Of a DNA stretch of 32,037 bases, positions 7,404-15,227 are shown in pieces. Below the pieces are notes generated by a model. That model ran no database searches, was not told the DNA's origin, and was given only the letters and a program-made list of their open reading frames with translations. The first letter of the stretch is position 1. Every line of letters begins with the position of its first letter. This DNA is from an uncultured Myxococcaceae bacterium. GTDB lineage: Bacteria; Myxococcota_A; Polyangia; Polyangiales; Ga0077539. The stretch covers positions 1-32,037 of the forward strand of contig CAMFHP010000103.1 of NCBI GenBank assembly GCA_945952225.1, read 5' to 3'. Both the position numbers and the translations under genes were made by a program.

Positions 7404-9530
7404 ATGGCTGACGGGTTGGACGAGGTGCTCTTCGAACTCCGCGTCACGGGCGTGAGCGCCCCCTGGCGCGTGGCCCGCGTGCGCGCCGTGGAGCGCCTCT
7501 CCGAGCTCTTCGAGTGCGAGGTCGAGGCAGCACCCGGCGCCGCGATCGACGACCTCCGCGCGCTCCTCGGGCAGCCCGCCGTCGTGGAGTTCTCCCGCGG
7601 CGGAAGCGCTCCCCAGACCCATCGCTTCGCGGGCCTCGTCGCGCGCGTCACCGACCGCGGATGGCTCCACGGCGACCGCGTGCTCGCCCTCACGGTGGTG
7701 CCCTCGCTGTGGGTGCTCGGCCAGCGCAGCGACGCGCGCGTGTTCCAGAACCTCACGACGCGCGAGGTGGTGGCCGAGGTGCTCCGCGACGCGCAGCTCT
7801 ACCAGCAGGTGGGCGCCTTCGAGTGCCGCTTCGACGAGTCCGCCGACGGGCCCCGCGAGTGCTGCACGCAGTACAACGAAACCGACCTCGATTTTGTGCG
7901 CAGGCTCCTCGAAGAAGACGGCCTCGCGTTCCGCTTCGACACGGTCTCCGGCGACGACCGCCTCGTGGTCTTCGACGCCGCGCGCGCCGACGCGCTGCCC
8001 GCGCGCTGCGAAGATTCTCCCGCGCCCGTGATGGGCCAGGGCGGCGTCACCGCCGACCGCGAGACCCTGCGACGCTGCGTCGACGTGCGCGAGGTGACGC
8101 CCGACACGGTGACCCTCCGCGACTACGATTTCACGCGCCCCGACCTCGCGCTGCACCACCGCGCGCAGTCGGGCGCCGGGGCCGCGAGCGTGTATGCGTT
8201 TCCCGCGGGCGCGCGGCTCGAAGGCTACGACCCGGGCGCGATGCAGTACGCCTCCGACGACCTCCGTCGCATCGCCCGCACGCGCCTCGAAGGCGTGCAG
8301 AGCGCCGCCGCGCGCACCGTCGCCGAGAGCAACCTCGTGGGCCTCGCGCCGGGTGAGGTGCTGCACTTCCAACGCGAAGACGCGGGCGCCTCCGAGGCCG
8401 TGCTCGTGACCGCCGTGGAGCACCGCGGACAGTCGAACGAGGTGCTGCTCCCCGGCGACGGACGCGACCCCTTCGACCGCTACAGCAACACCCTCGACGC
8501 GGTGCCTGCTGGCACGGCCTGGCGACCGCCGCGGGTGACGTCGAAGCCCCGCGCGCTCGCGCCGCAGATCGCCGTGGTGGTGGGCGAAGGAACCTCGTCG
8601 CCCGTCGAGTCCGACGAGTACGGCCGCGTGCTCGTGCGCTTCCGCTGGGATCAGGGACCGGACCGTGCGCGCGCCTACCGCTCGGGCTCGACGCGGAGCT
8701 CGTGCTGGCTCCGCGTGTCGCAGCCCTGGGCGGGCGAAGGGTGGGGCGTGATGTTCACCCCCCGCGTGGGCATGGAGGTGCTCGTGCAGTTCGTCGACGC
8801 CGACCCCGACCGGCCGGTGATCACGGGCTGCCTCTACAACGGCACGCACCGCCCGCCCGTCGCGCCGCGGGAGCGCTCGCGCAGCGTGATCCGCACGCAG
8901 AGCACGGGCACCAGCGGCGGCTACAACGAGCTGCTCTTCGAAGACCTCGAAGGCGAGGAGCGCGTGGCCATCCGCGCGCAGCGTGACCTCGCCGTCGAGT
9001 CGTTGCGAGACCGCGCCGCGAAGGTCGGACGCCACGACAGCGCGCAGGTCGCAGGCGACGCCACGCTCGCCATCGAGGGCCGTCAGCGCGTGAGCGTGAA
9101 GGGCGACCGCACCACCGAGCTCCAGGGACGCGACACGCTCACCGTCGACGGCGACGTGACGGTCACGGTGCACGGCGCGGCGGCGTCGCAGGTCGCGGGC
9201 GAGCACCAGGTGTCGGCCGACGAGGGCTTCGTGGCGCGCTCCGGTGGCAACGCGAAGGCCACGCTGGCGCCCGATGGCGCGACGCTCAAGGCCGCCGAGG
9301 TCACCGTGCAGGCCACGCGCTCGCTCACGCTCAAGTGCGCGGGCAGCGCCATCGAGCTCAGCGCGCAGGGCGTGAAGATCACCGCGTCCGACGGATCGTC
9401 GATCACCGTGGGCGGCGGCGCCGTGAAGGCCGCGAGCCCCGCGGGAACACAGCTCGAACTCGGCCCCGGCGCGACGCTCCAGTCGGCGTCGGTCGTGGCG
9501 CTCAAGGGCGCGCTCATCACCCTGAACTGA
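7404..9530 (+). CDS. vgrG: Type VI secretion spike protein VgrG
   Basis: The protein has 708 residues. VgrG trimers form the tip of the type VI secretion needle and carry effectors. The order is standard. A gp27-like base covers roughly residues 5-370. A gp5-like OB domain starts near 390 (VVVGEGTSSPVESDEYGRVL, then GWGVMFTPRVGMEVLVQF near 446). A GGYNELLFED motif lies near 505. A repetitive beta-helix stalk runs to the end (VTVTVHG, TLKAAEVTVQA, GALITLN). There is no extra C-terminal toxin domain, so cargo must be separate. The ATG at 7404 is preferred over one at 7368 because a GAGGGAGG element lies 11 nt upstream and the family begins right after it. No other core type VI genes are in the window, so this is an orphan vgrG island. 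The gene converges on the kinase-like gene with 18 bp between stops. Confidence 0.97.
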   Translation: MADGLDEVLFELRVTGVSAPWRVARVRAVERLSELFECEVEAAPGAAIDDLRALLGQPAVVEFSRGGSAPQTHRFAGLVARVTDRGWLHGDRVLALTVVPSLWVLGQRSDARVFQNLTTREVVAEVLRDAQLYQQVGAFECRFDESADGPRECCTQYNETDLDFVRRLLEEDGLAFRFDTVSGDDRLVVFDAARADALPARCEDSPAPVMGQGGVTADRETLRRCVDVREVTPDTVTLRDYDFTRPDLALHHRAQSGAGAASVYAFPAGARLEGYDPGAMQYASDDLRRIARTRLEGVQSAAARTVAESNLVGLAPGEVLHFQREDAGASEAVLVTAVEHRGQSNEVLLPGDGRDPFDRYSNTLDAVPAGTAWRPPRVTSKPRALAPQIAVVVGEGTSSPVESDEYGRVLVRFRWDQGPDRARAYRSGSTRSSCWLRVSQPWAGEGWGVMFTPRVGMEVLVQFVDADPDRPVITGCLYNGTHRPPVAPRERSRSVIRTQSTGTSGGYNELLFEDLEGEERVAIRAQRDLAVESLRDRAAKVGRHDSAQVAGDATLAIEGRQRVSVKGDRTTELQGRDTLTVDGDVTVTVHGAAASQVAGEHQVSADEGFVARSGGNAKATLAPDGATLKAAEVTVQATRSLTLKCAGSAIELSAQGVKITASDGSSITVGGGAVKAASPAGTQLELGPGATLQSASVVALKGALITLN

Positions 9531-9548
9531 AGGGCGTTTGCGAGATCG

Positions 9549-11096
9549 TCAGGGGGCCGTTCCGCCGTCGGCCGCGATGCCCACGGAGATCGCCGCGGCG
9601 GGCGTCGTGGTGGCCTGCGCGGGCGCGCGTCGGCGGAGGTGCATCGCCCAGGTGAGCATCACGGCGCCTGCGAGCGCGGTCACGATGATCAGCGCGGCGG
9701 CGAGGGTGCGCCACGGCGGCGCGGCGTCGGGCGAGGGGGCGGTCGAAGCTGCGGGCGCGGGTGCAGAAGGCTTCGGCGCGGTGGTGCGCGCGGCGGCGAG
9801 GGCTGCGGGGGGCGGTGCGCCGATCACGGTGGACGCGGGCGCGAGGTTCACCGCGAGGTCGTAGGAGGTCATCACCTCGCTGAGCGAGTGCATGCGCGCG
9901 AGCTTGCGGCGGTCGAGGTCGACGACCTGCGTGGCCGCGAAGGCGGGCGTGGGCGCGGGGGCCCCGCCGAATTCGTCCATCGAGAGGGTGCGCGCGAAGC
10001 CCGCTGCGCCCTGCGCCGCGAGGAGCGCCGCGGGCACGGCGACCTGCAACGTGGCGGGCGCGTCGTCGTCGCCGTGGTCGTCGAACGAGGGCGTCGGCGC
10101 GGCGGGCGTGAGCGCCGGGAGCGGTCCCGAGAGCGGCACCGAGAGGGGCGTCGAGGGCACGGGCATCGCGGGCGCAGACACCGCGGGCGCAGGGGCCGGG
10201 ACGGCGGGTGTGGCAGGCGCTGCGGGCGCTTCGGGGGCCGCGGGTGCGGGCTCGGCGGGGGGATCGGGGGTCTCCCACGCGGCGTCGAGGGTGGCGCGCA
10301 TCGCGGTCACCGTGGCGAAGCGTTCCGCGGGCTTCTGCCGCGTGCCCTGGAGCACCACGGACCACACCGCGTCGGGCGTGTCGAGGCGGCCCACGTAGCG
10401 CAGCGAGAGCGCCGCGGTGGTGCCGAGCTCCGGCGGTTCGGAGAGCATCTCCATGAGCAGCAGGGCGAGGGCGAACACGTCGGAGGCCGCGTCGGGCGCG
10501 GTGCCGGCGAGCTGTTCCGGCGAGGTGCATCGGGCGCCGCGGGCGCTGCGCTTCGGGGCGTTCACCGGGTCGACGGACGCGCCGATGCCGAAGTCGAGCA
10601 CGCGCACCTCGGGGGCCGCCGCGTCGTCGGAGACCAGCACGCTCGCGGGCGACACGGCGCCGTGCACCACGGGGTCGGGCAGCGCGTGGGCCGCTTCGAA
10701 CGCCGCGAGCACGCCGTCGAAGACCGCGCGCACCCAGGCCATGGGCGGACGCTCTTTGCGGGCGCGCCACGCGTCGAGGTGGGCGCCGAGGGAGCGTCCG
10801 TCGAAGTGCTCGTACACCACGAAGGGACGGCGCTCGGTGACGCCCGAGTTGATCACCGGGAGGCACTGGTCGTGGCGCAGCGTGCGGAGCGATTTGAAGC
10901 GCGCCGCGAGGTCCGCGGGCAGCGCGTCTCCCTCGATGGCGCGCAGGAGCTTGAGGGCCACGGCGCGTCCGCGGAAGCGCGTGTCCGTCGCGCGCCACAC
11001 GTCGCCGAGGCCGAAGTCGTCGAGGGCGTCTCCGCGCTCATAGCGGTCGGCCACGAGGGGCGTTGCGTCGGGGGCGGAAGGGGCGGTCGGTTCCAT
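9549..11096 (-). CDS. Membrane-anchored Hanks-type pseudokinase lacking the HRD aspartate
   Basis: The protein has 515 residues. A serine/threonine-kinase-like domain spans about 18-275. The ATP lysine is present (VALK, K49), as are the DFG aspartate (LDFGIG, D168), an SPEQ activation-segment motif (192-195) and the structural SDVFAL aspartate (D206). The catalytic loop, normally HRDLKPAN, reads HGAVSPAS (145-152): the proton-accepting Asp, the Lys and the Asn are all replaced. The helix-C glutamate position also looks like Arg. A Pro/Ala-rich linker of about 170 residues leads to one membrane helix (about 465-487) and a short tail. It should bind nucleotide at best and not transfer phosphate by the usual mechanism. 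It is downstream of a second kinase-like gene (45 bp gap). In type VI systems kinases such as PpkA regulate firing; a scaffold role here is inference. Confidence 0.9.
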   Translation of the reverse strand: MEPTAPSAPDATPLVADRYERGDALDDFGLGDVWRATDTRFRGRAVALKLLRAIEGDALPADLAARFKSLRTLRHDQCLPVINSGVTERRPFVVYEHFDGRSLGAHLDAWRARKERPPMAWVRAVFDGVLAAFEAAHALPDPVVHGAVSPASVLVSDDAAAPEVRVLDFGIGASVDPVNAPKRSARGARCTSPEQLAGTAPDAASDVFALALLLMEMLSEPPELGTTAALSLRYVGRLDTPDAVWSVVLQGTRQKPAERFATVTAMRATLDAAWETPDPPAEPAPAAPEAPAAPATPAVPAPAPAVSAPAMPVPSTPLSVPLSGPLPALTPAAPTPSFDDHGDDDAPATLQVAVPAALLAAQGAAGFARTLSMDEFGGAPAPTPAFAATQVVDLDRRKLARMHSLSEVMTSYDLAVNLAPASTVIGAPPPAALAAARTTAPKPSAPAPAASTAPSPDAAPPWRTLAAALIIVTALAGAVMLTWAMHLRRRAPAQATTTPAAAISVGIAADGGTAP

Positions 11097-11141
11097 GGCG
11101 ATGGCGTCTGGGGTTGTGGGCGCGCGGCGGGCGCGTCGGCG

Positions 11142-12527
11142 TCACTCGATCACGATGCGATGCGGCGGCGTGGCGGCGGGTGCGCGGGTGCGCGGCGCGG
11201 GCGTCGGCAACGTCACGCGCGGTGCGGGCGCACGCACCACGGGCGCTGCGGGTGCGATGGGCGCGGTCGGCATCACCACGGGGGCCGTGGGCGCGGTCGG
11301 AACCACCACGGGCGCGGTCGGTGTCACCGTGGGCGCAGCGGGCGCGGTCACGATGGGCGTGGGCACGGGCGCGTCGGGCGGTGCCGCGTCGGGGCTGCGG
11401 CGCAGGGCCATCCACGCGCCGAACGCGAGGAGCGCGCCGAGGGCCACGCCGAGCGAGAGCCACAGCGCGGGGCGCGCGCGGGTGGTGCGTCCGACGACGA
11501 GGGGCTGCGAGGTCGACGAGGGCGTCTGCGAGGCCCGCGGCGGCGGCGAGGCGATGGAGAGCACGGTGTCGGCGAAGCCGCGGTCGGCCGCACCCGAGGT
11601 CCACGCAGACTGCGCGGCGTCGACGGTCTCTTCGAGCGCGGCGAGCAACGAGGCGGCATCGCGCGGACGATCGGCCGGACGCAGCGCGAGGGCGCGGTCG
11701 AGCACCGCCTCCCACGGGCCCACCTCGACGCGGTGGCGGCCCGGCGTGGGACGCGTGCGATCGAGCACCGCGGAGAAGAGCGCGGGGCCTCCGGTGGCGC
11801 CGTACGCGGGCGCGCCGACGAGGAGCTCCACGAGCAGCAGGGCGAGGGCGTGCACGTCGGTCCAGGGGCCGGTGCGCGTGCGCGAGAGCTGCTCGGGGGC
11901 GGCGTAGAGCGGCGACCACGCGGTCACCTCGCTCGCGGTGGCCGTCTCGCCGTCGGAAGCACCGTCTTCGCCCTCCATGGGCTTGGCCACGGTGAAGCCC
12001 TGCACGCGCAGCCCCGGATCGCCCGGACGCGCGCGCGGCACCACCAGGTTCGCGGGCTTCACGTCGCGGTGCGCGATGCCCGCCTCGTGGGCGCACGCGA
12101 GGGCGTCGAACGCGGGACGCAGAAAGGTCAGCGCCTCGCGCGGTCCGCGGCGCGCGCCGGGGTGCGCGGCGAGCTCCTGTTCGAGGGTGGGGCCGTCGAT
12201 CCATTCGAGGGCCATCCACGGTGTGGGGCCCTGCGCGTGGTCGAGGGTGCCGAAGTCGAGCGTGCGCACGAGCGCGGGATGGTTCAGCGACGCCACGATG
12301 CGCGCCTCGCGGGCGAAGCTGGCGAGAAACTCCGCGCGCTGTCCGTCGAGCACGGCGGGCGCGAGGCGCAGCACCTTCAGCGCGACGCGCGATTGAAGCT
12401 CCACGTGCCGGGCCATGTACGTGACCGCGAGCGCGCTCCGCGACGAGAGCGCCTCGACGGCGTACCGCTCGGCGACGGTGCGTCCGACGAGGCCCAGCGG
12501 GTCCTTCGTGTTGTCGTGCGTCGCCAC
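11142..12527 (-). CDS. Membrane-anchored Hanks-type kinase-like protein lacking the DFG aspartate
   Basis: The start is a GTG at 12527, giving 461 residues; the sequence upstream in this frame is Arg/Ala-rich noise. The kinase fold covers roughly residues 20-290. VALK (K51) and the catalytic loop HRDVKPAN (153-160) are intact, and APEQ is present (210-213). The magnesium-binding DFG motif is replaced by GFT (VQGFTVAK, residues 175-182), and the glycine-rich loop near 26-35 (EALSSRSALA) contains no glycine. The C-terminus has one membrane helix (about 370-392) and a Pro/Thr/Val/Ala-rich tail of about 75 residues. A possible -10 element TAGACT (12540-12535) ends 7 nt before the GTG, so the mRNA could be nearly leaderless. 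It lies immediately upstream of a second kinase-like gene with the opposite defect, probably in one operon. Confidence 0.88.
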   Translation of the reverse strand: MATHDNTKDPLGLVGRTVAERYAVEALSSRSALAVTYMARHVELQSRVALKVLRLAPAVLDGQRAEFLASFAREARIVASLNHPALVRTLDFGTLDHAQGPTPWMALEWIDGPTLEQELAAHPGARRGPREALTFLRPAFDALACAHEAGIAHRDVKPANLVVPRARPGDPGLRVQGFTVAKPMEGEDGASDGETATASEVTAWSPLYAAPEQLSRTRTGPWTDVHALALLLVELLVGAPAYGATGGPALFSAVLDRTRPTPGRHRVEVGPWEAVLDRALALRPADRPRDAASLLAALEETVDAAQSAWTSGAADRGFADTVLSIASPPPRASQTPSSTSQPLVVGRTTRARPALWLSLGVALGALLAFGAWMALRRSPDAAPPDAPVPTPIVTAPAAPTVTPTAPVVVPTAPTAPVVMPTAPIAPAAPVVRAPAPRVTLPTPAPRTRAPAATPPHRIVIE

Positions 12528-12588
12528 CGCGCGGAGTCTACGTGCGTTCGCCGCGAGGCCGGGAGAGAGATTGCACGCAGCGCCCCCT

Positions 12589-12626
12589 GTGACCCGCGCG
12601 CGGCGGGGGCGATGCCTTCGGGTCAC
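12589..12626. terminator. Inverted repeat at the 3' end of the SixA-like gene
   Basis: GTGACCCG (12589-12596) and CGGGTCAC (12619-12626) form an 8-bp perfect stem with a 22-nt GC-rich loop, overlapping the stop codon of the SixA-like gene. There is no T-tract, so it may be a weak terminator or a chance repeat in GC-rich DNA. Confidence 0.3.
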
Positions 12627-13069
12627 GCGATGTGCAGCGTCGCGAAGGTGCGCACCTCGGGGTCGTAGGTCCACACCGGGCGGCCGTCTTCGACGAGCGA
12701 CACCTGCGCGGGCTTCGCGGGCGGAAACGACGGCGCCCCCACGAGGAACGCGCCCACCGAGGCCAGCCAGGGCTCCTCGCCCACGAGCAGCACCGACGCG
12801 CCCGCGGAGAGCATCATCGCCGCCGCCGCGCGCGCGGGCAGCGACGCCACGAGCGCGCGCACCTCGCCCAGATGATCGAGCCGGTCGGCGAGGAGCTCCG
12901 CGGTCTGCACGCAGGCCACATCGGGCGCGGTGAACACGGCGTCGACGGTGTCTCCGTGGGCGGCGAGGGCGGTGCCGACGGCGCGCGCGAGCTGACGTCC
13001 GACGAGCGTGAGGTGCCGCGTGTCGGCGGCGGGATCGATGCGCGCGTGTCGTGCCAGGTAGAGCTTCAT
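12623..13069 (-). CDS. SixA-like histidine phosphatase family protein with altered active site
   Basis: The protein has 148 residues, close to the length of SixA phosphohistidine phosphatases (about 160). The N-terminus MKLYLARHAR matches the family RHG entry motif with R7 and H8 (the phospho-acceptor His) kept and Gly changed to Ala. The element usually read SPxxRAxQTAE appears as TAPDVACVQTAE (47-58), lacking the pocket Arg. The second catalytic His, normally in VGHxP, is Glu98 in LLVGEEPWL. Family knowledge says these residues hold and protonate the phosphate, so normal activity is doubtful. The ATG at 13069 has a GAGG 4 nt upstream and is divergent from the aminotransferase gene 50 bp away. 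It may be a binding protein or an enzyme with changed chemistry. Confidence 0.8.
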   Translation of the reverse strand: MKLYLARHARIDPAADTRHLTLVGRQLARAVGTALAAHGDTVDAVFTAPDVACVQTAELLADRLDHLGEVRALVASLPARAAAAMMLSAGASVLLVGEEPWLASVGAFLVGAPSFPPAKPAQVSLVEDGRPVWTYDPEVRTFATLHIA

Positions 13070-13119
13070 GGCGCCTCGTACACCGGATCCGCGGGGCGCG
13101 TGTACAACCGCCGCCGCCG

Positions 13120-14292
13120 ATGTTCTCCGACCGCACGCTCTGGAACCTCACGCCCAACGCGCTCTCCGCGCACCTCGCCGCGCGCCGCGCCTCGCGACGC
13201 CCCTTCGACGACCTCACCGAGTCGAACCCCACGCGCGTGGGACTCGGCCTCGCGCACGGTCCCGCGTGGTCTGCGCTCGCCGCGCCCGCCGTCGCCCGCT
13301 ACGAGCCCGACCCGCGCGGATTGCCCGTCGCCCGCGAGGCCGTGTGCGCCTACTACGCCGCCCGCGGCCACGCGCTCACGCCCGACGACCTGGTGCTCAC
13401 GGCGAGCACGAGCGAGGCCTACGCGTGGCTGTTCAAGTTGTTGTGTGACGCGGGCGACGAGGTGCTCGTGGCGCATCCGAGCTACCCCCTCTTCGACGAC
13501 CTCGCGAAGCTCGAAGGCGTCACGTTGCGCGCCGTTCCGCTCGCCGACGAGGGGCGCTGGGAGCTCGACGTCGACGCGCTCGCATCGGCCGTGACGCCTC
13601 GCACGCGGGCCGTGTTGATCGTGCATCCGAACAACCCCACGGGCTCGCTCGTGTCGCGCGAGGCACGCGAGGCGCTCGTGGCGATGTGCGCGCGCCGCGG
13701 ACTCGCCCTCGTGGTCGATGAGGTGTTCGGCGACTACGCCTGGCGCGACGACCGCACGCGCGCCGGAAGCTTCTGCGACGAGGACCGCGCGCTCACCTTC
13801 ACGCTCAGCGGGCTGAGCAAGGTGCTCGCGATGCCGCAGCTCAAGCTCGGGTGGATGGTCGTGCGCGGCCCGCGCGCCCTTCGCGACGAGGCCATCGCGC
13901 GCCTCGACATGATCGCCGACAGCTACCTTTCGGTGGGAGCGCCGGTGCAGCACGCGGCGGCGTCGCTCCTCGCGCACCGCGAGTCGGTGCAGGGGGCGAT
14001 TCGCGCGCGTGTGGCGGCGAACCTCGGGGCGCTGCGTGCGGGGCTCCACGGGGGATCGTGCGCGACGCTGCTCGCGGCCGACGCGGGGTGGTACGCGATG
14101 CTCCGCGTGCCGCGAACGCGCAGCGACGACGCGTGGGTGCGCGCGCTGCTCGATGATGACGACGTGCTCGTGCAGCCGGGATGGTTCTTCGACGTGCCCC
14201 GCGAGGGCGTGCTCGTGGTGAGCCTGCTGCCCGAGGAGCCCGTGTTCGCGCGGGCCATCGCGCGCGTGCTCGCCCGCATCGACGCGGCGTAG
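13120..14292 (+). CDS. Pyridoxal-phosphate aminotransferase, class I/II
   Basis: The protein has 390 residues, typical for fold-type I aminotransferases. Visible signatures are ASTSEAYAWLFK for phosphate and ring contact, HPNNPTG, VVDEVFGDY (the Asp that binds the pyridine nitrogen, plus the Tyr), and LSGLSKVLAMPQLKLGW with the Schiff-base Lys in SGLSK. It should transfer an amino group between an amino acid and a 2-oxo acid in the cytoplasm. The family resembles alanine/aspartate-type or methionine-type aminotransferases, but the substrate cannot be fixed from sequence. The ATG at 13120 is preferred over an upstream in-frame start at 13051, which would add 23 unusual residues overlapping the divergent SixA-like gene. 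No pathway partners are adjacent. Confidence 0.92.
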   Translation: MFSDRTLWNLTPNALSAHLAARRASRRPFDDLTESNPTRVGLGLAHGPAWSALAAPAVARYEPDPRGLPVAREAVCAYYAARGHALTPDDLVLTASTSEAYAWLFKLLCDAGDEVLVAHPSYPLFDDLAKLEGVTLRAVPLADEGRWELDVDALASAVTPRTRAVLIVHPNNPTGSLVSREAREALVAMCARRGLALVVDEVFGDYAWRDDRTRAGSFCDEDRALTFTLSGLSKVLAMPQLKLGWMVVRGPRALRDEAIARLDMIADSYLSVGAPVQHAAASLLAHRESVQGAIRARVAANLGALRAGLHGGSCATLLAADAGWYAMLRVPRTRSDDAWVRALLDDDDVLVQPGWFFDVPREGVLVVSLLPEEPVFARAIARVLARIDAA

Positions 14293-14397
14293 CGGACGCG
14301 TTGACGAAGGGCGCGAGATGCGTGACGGTCGCCGCGCTCGCGTGCGCCACGGGCTCACAACCTCGCGACGCGCGGGCAGAACGTGACGAGGGGAACG

Positions 14398-15066
14398 ATG
14401 CGTACGGCGATGCGTGGGGTGATGGCGGCGATGGCGCTTGCGATGGGATGCGCGCAGGAGGGCGCGTCCGTCGAGGAGGGGCGTGCGAGCACAACGAGCG
14501 CGGAGTTTCGTGTCGACGGCGGCGACGCGGCGATGCGCGGATGGTTGACCCTCGCGATGGACGCGGGCGGGTTCTTCTCCCTGCGCCTCCGCGGCACGCG
14601 CTCGGGTGAGGTGGGGACCGAGGTCGAGGGCGTGTTGCGCGCGGAGCGTCCTGCGCAGCCCTTCGTGCGCAACGCCGATGGGTCCGCCGACGTGCGCGTC
14701 TCGCGGCGCGACGACGACCCCGACCCCAACGCGCGCGGCGCCGGGAGCGTGACCCTCACGGGCGCGGACCGTCGCGTGTTCCTCGTGGTCGACGAGGTGC
14801 TCCACGTGGCATCCGATCGGCGCTTCGCGCTGACGGTGACGCTGCGCCCGCAGGATCCACGCACGCTCGCGCCGGTGGGCGAGGCGGTGGTGCTCCGTGG
14901 CAGCGGAACGCTCACGGCAGGGTGTCCGGCCGCGCAGGACGACGCGGGCGCGGGGCCGATCGAGGTGGTGCGCGCCGATGGGACCACGGTGCCCGCGGGT
15001 CCTTCGCCCGACGAGATGCGCCGCACGCTCGACCGCTGCCGCACGACGCTCGCGGGCTGGCAGTAA
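14398..15066 (+). CDS. Small putative lipoprotein, function unknown
   Basis: The protein has 222 residues. The N-terminus MRTAMRGVMAAMALAMGC is a lipoprotein signal with Cys18 as the likely acylated residue. The lipobox is slightly atypical (LAMGC). The mature part begins AQEGASVEEG and continues as a beta-rich domain (FSLRLRG, VFLVVDEVLHVA, RFALTVTLRP), ending LDRCRTTLAGWQ. The family is not recognised. The ATG at 14398 is preferred over the in-frame GTG at 14383 because GAGGGG lies 4 nt upstream and the signal peptide starts there. The last 39 bp of the gene, with the 23 bp after the stop, recur in degraded form at 18131-18193. Confidence 0.75.
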   Translation: MRTAMRGVMAAMALAMGCAQEGASVEEGRASTTSAEFRVDGGDAAMRGWLTLAMDAGGFFSLRLRGTRSGEVGTEVEGVLRAERPAQPFVRNADGSADVRVSRRDDDPDPNARGAGSVTLTGADRRVFLVVDEVLHVASDRRFALTVTLRPQDPRTLAPVGEAVVLRGSGTLTAGCPAAQDDAGAGPIEVVRADGTTVPAGPSPDEMRRTLDRCRTTLAGWQ

Positions 15067-15089
15067 CGCCGTCCTCGGCGCGGGGACTG
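15028..15089 (+). repeat. Dispersed repeat, copy A
   Basis: This 62-bp stretch (starting CTCGACCGCTGCCG, ending GGGGACTG) matches 18131-18193 in the same orientation, with about 7 mismatches and one 1-bp gap by eye. It spans the end of the small lipoprotein gene and its stop codon. Confidence 0.85.
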
Positions 15090-15180
15090 CGCGAAGCGGG
15101 CGGGGGACTGCGCGATGGCGGCGGGGGAAGCACACGAACCGCGCCGGGAAGCACACGAACCGCGCGGGGGACCGGGCGCG
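15082..15180. repeat. Tandem array of about 21-bp units
   Basis: Between the small lipoprotein and the GH43-like gene the DNA has period 21. A GGGGA core recurs with its A at 15086, 15107, 15128, 15149 and 15171. Units 1 and 2 share GGGGACTGCGCGA; units 3 and 4 share GGGAAGCACACGAACCGCGC; the fifth is partial. Confidence 0.8.
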
Positions 15181-15192
15181 CCCTACAACGCC

Positions 15193-15221
15193 TTGACACG
15201 CGTGTCGCGCAGCAACCGAAT
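15193..15221 (+). promoter_or_regulatory. Possible promoter of the GH43-like lipoprotein gene
   Basis: A perfect -35 hexamer TTGACA (15193-15198) is followed 17 bp later by a weak -10 (CCGAAT, 15216-15221). Transcription would start at or next to the GTG at 15228, giving a leaderless message. Confidence 0.4.
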
Positions 15222-15227
15222 CGTCGC

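Noticed and set aside
9639-12668. A 1009-codon plus-strand open frame
   Set aside because: It is His/Arg/Gly-rich low-complexity sequence exactly opposite the two kinase-like genes.
13051-13119. Earlier start for the aminotransferase
   Set aside because: It would overlap the divergent SixA-like gene and add a Pro/Arg-rich stretch foreign to the family.
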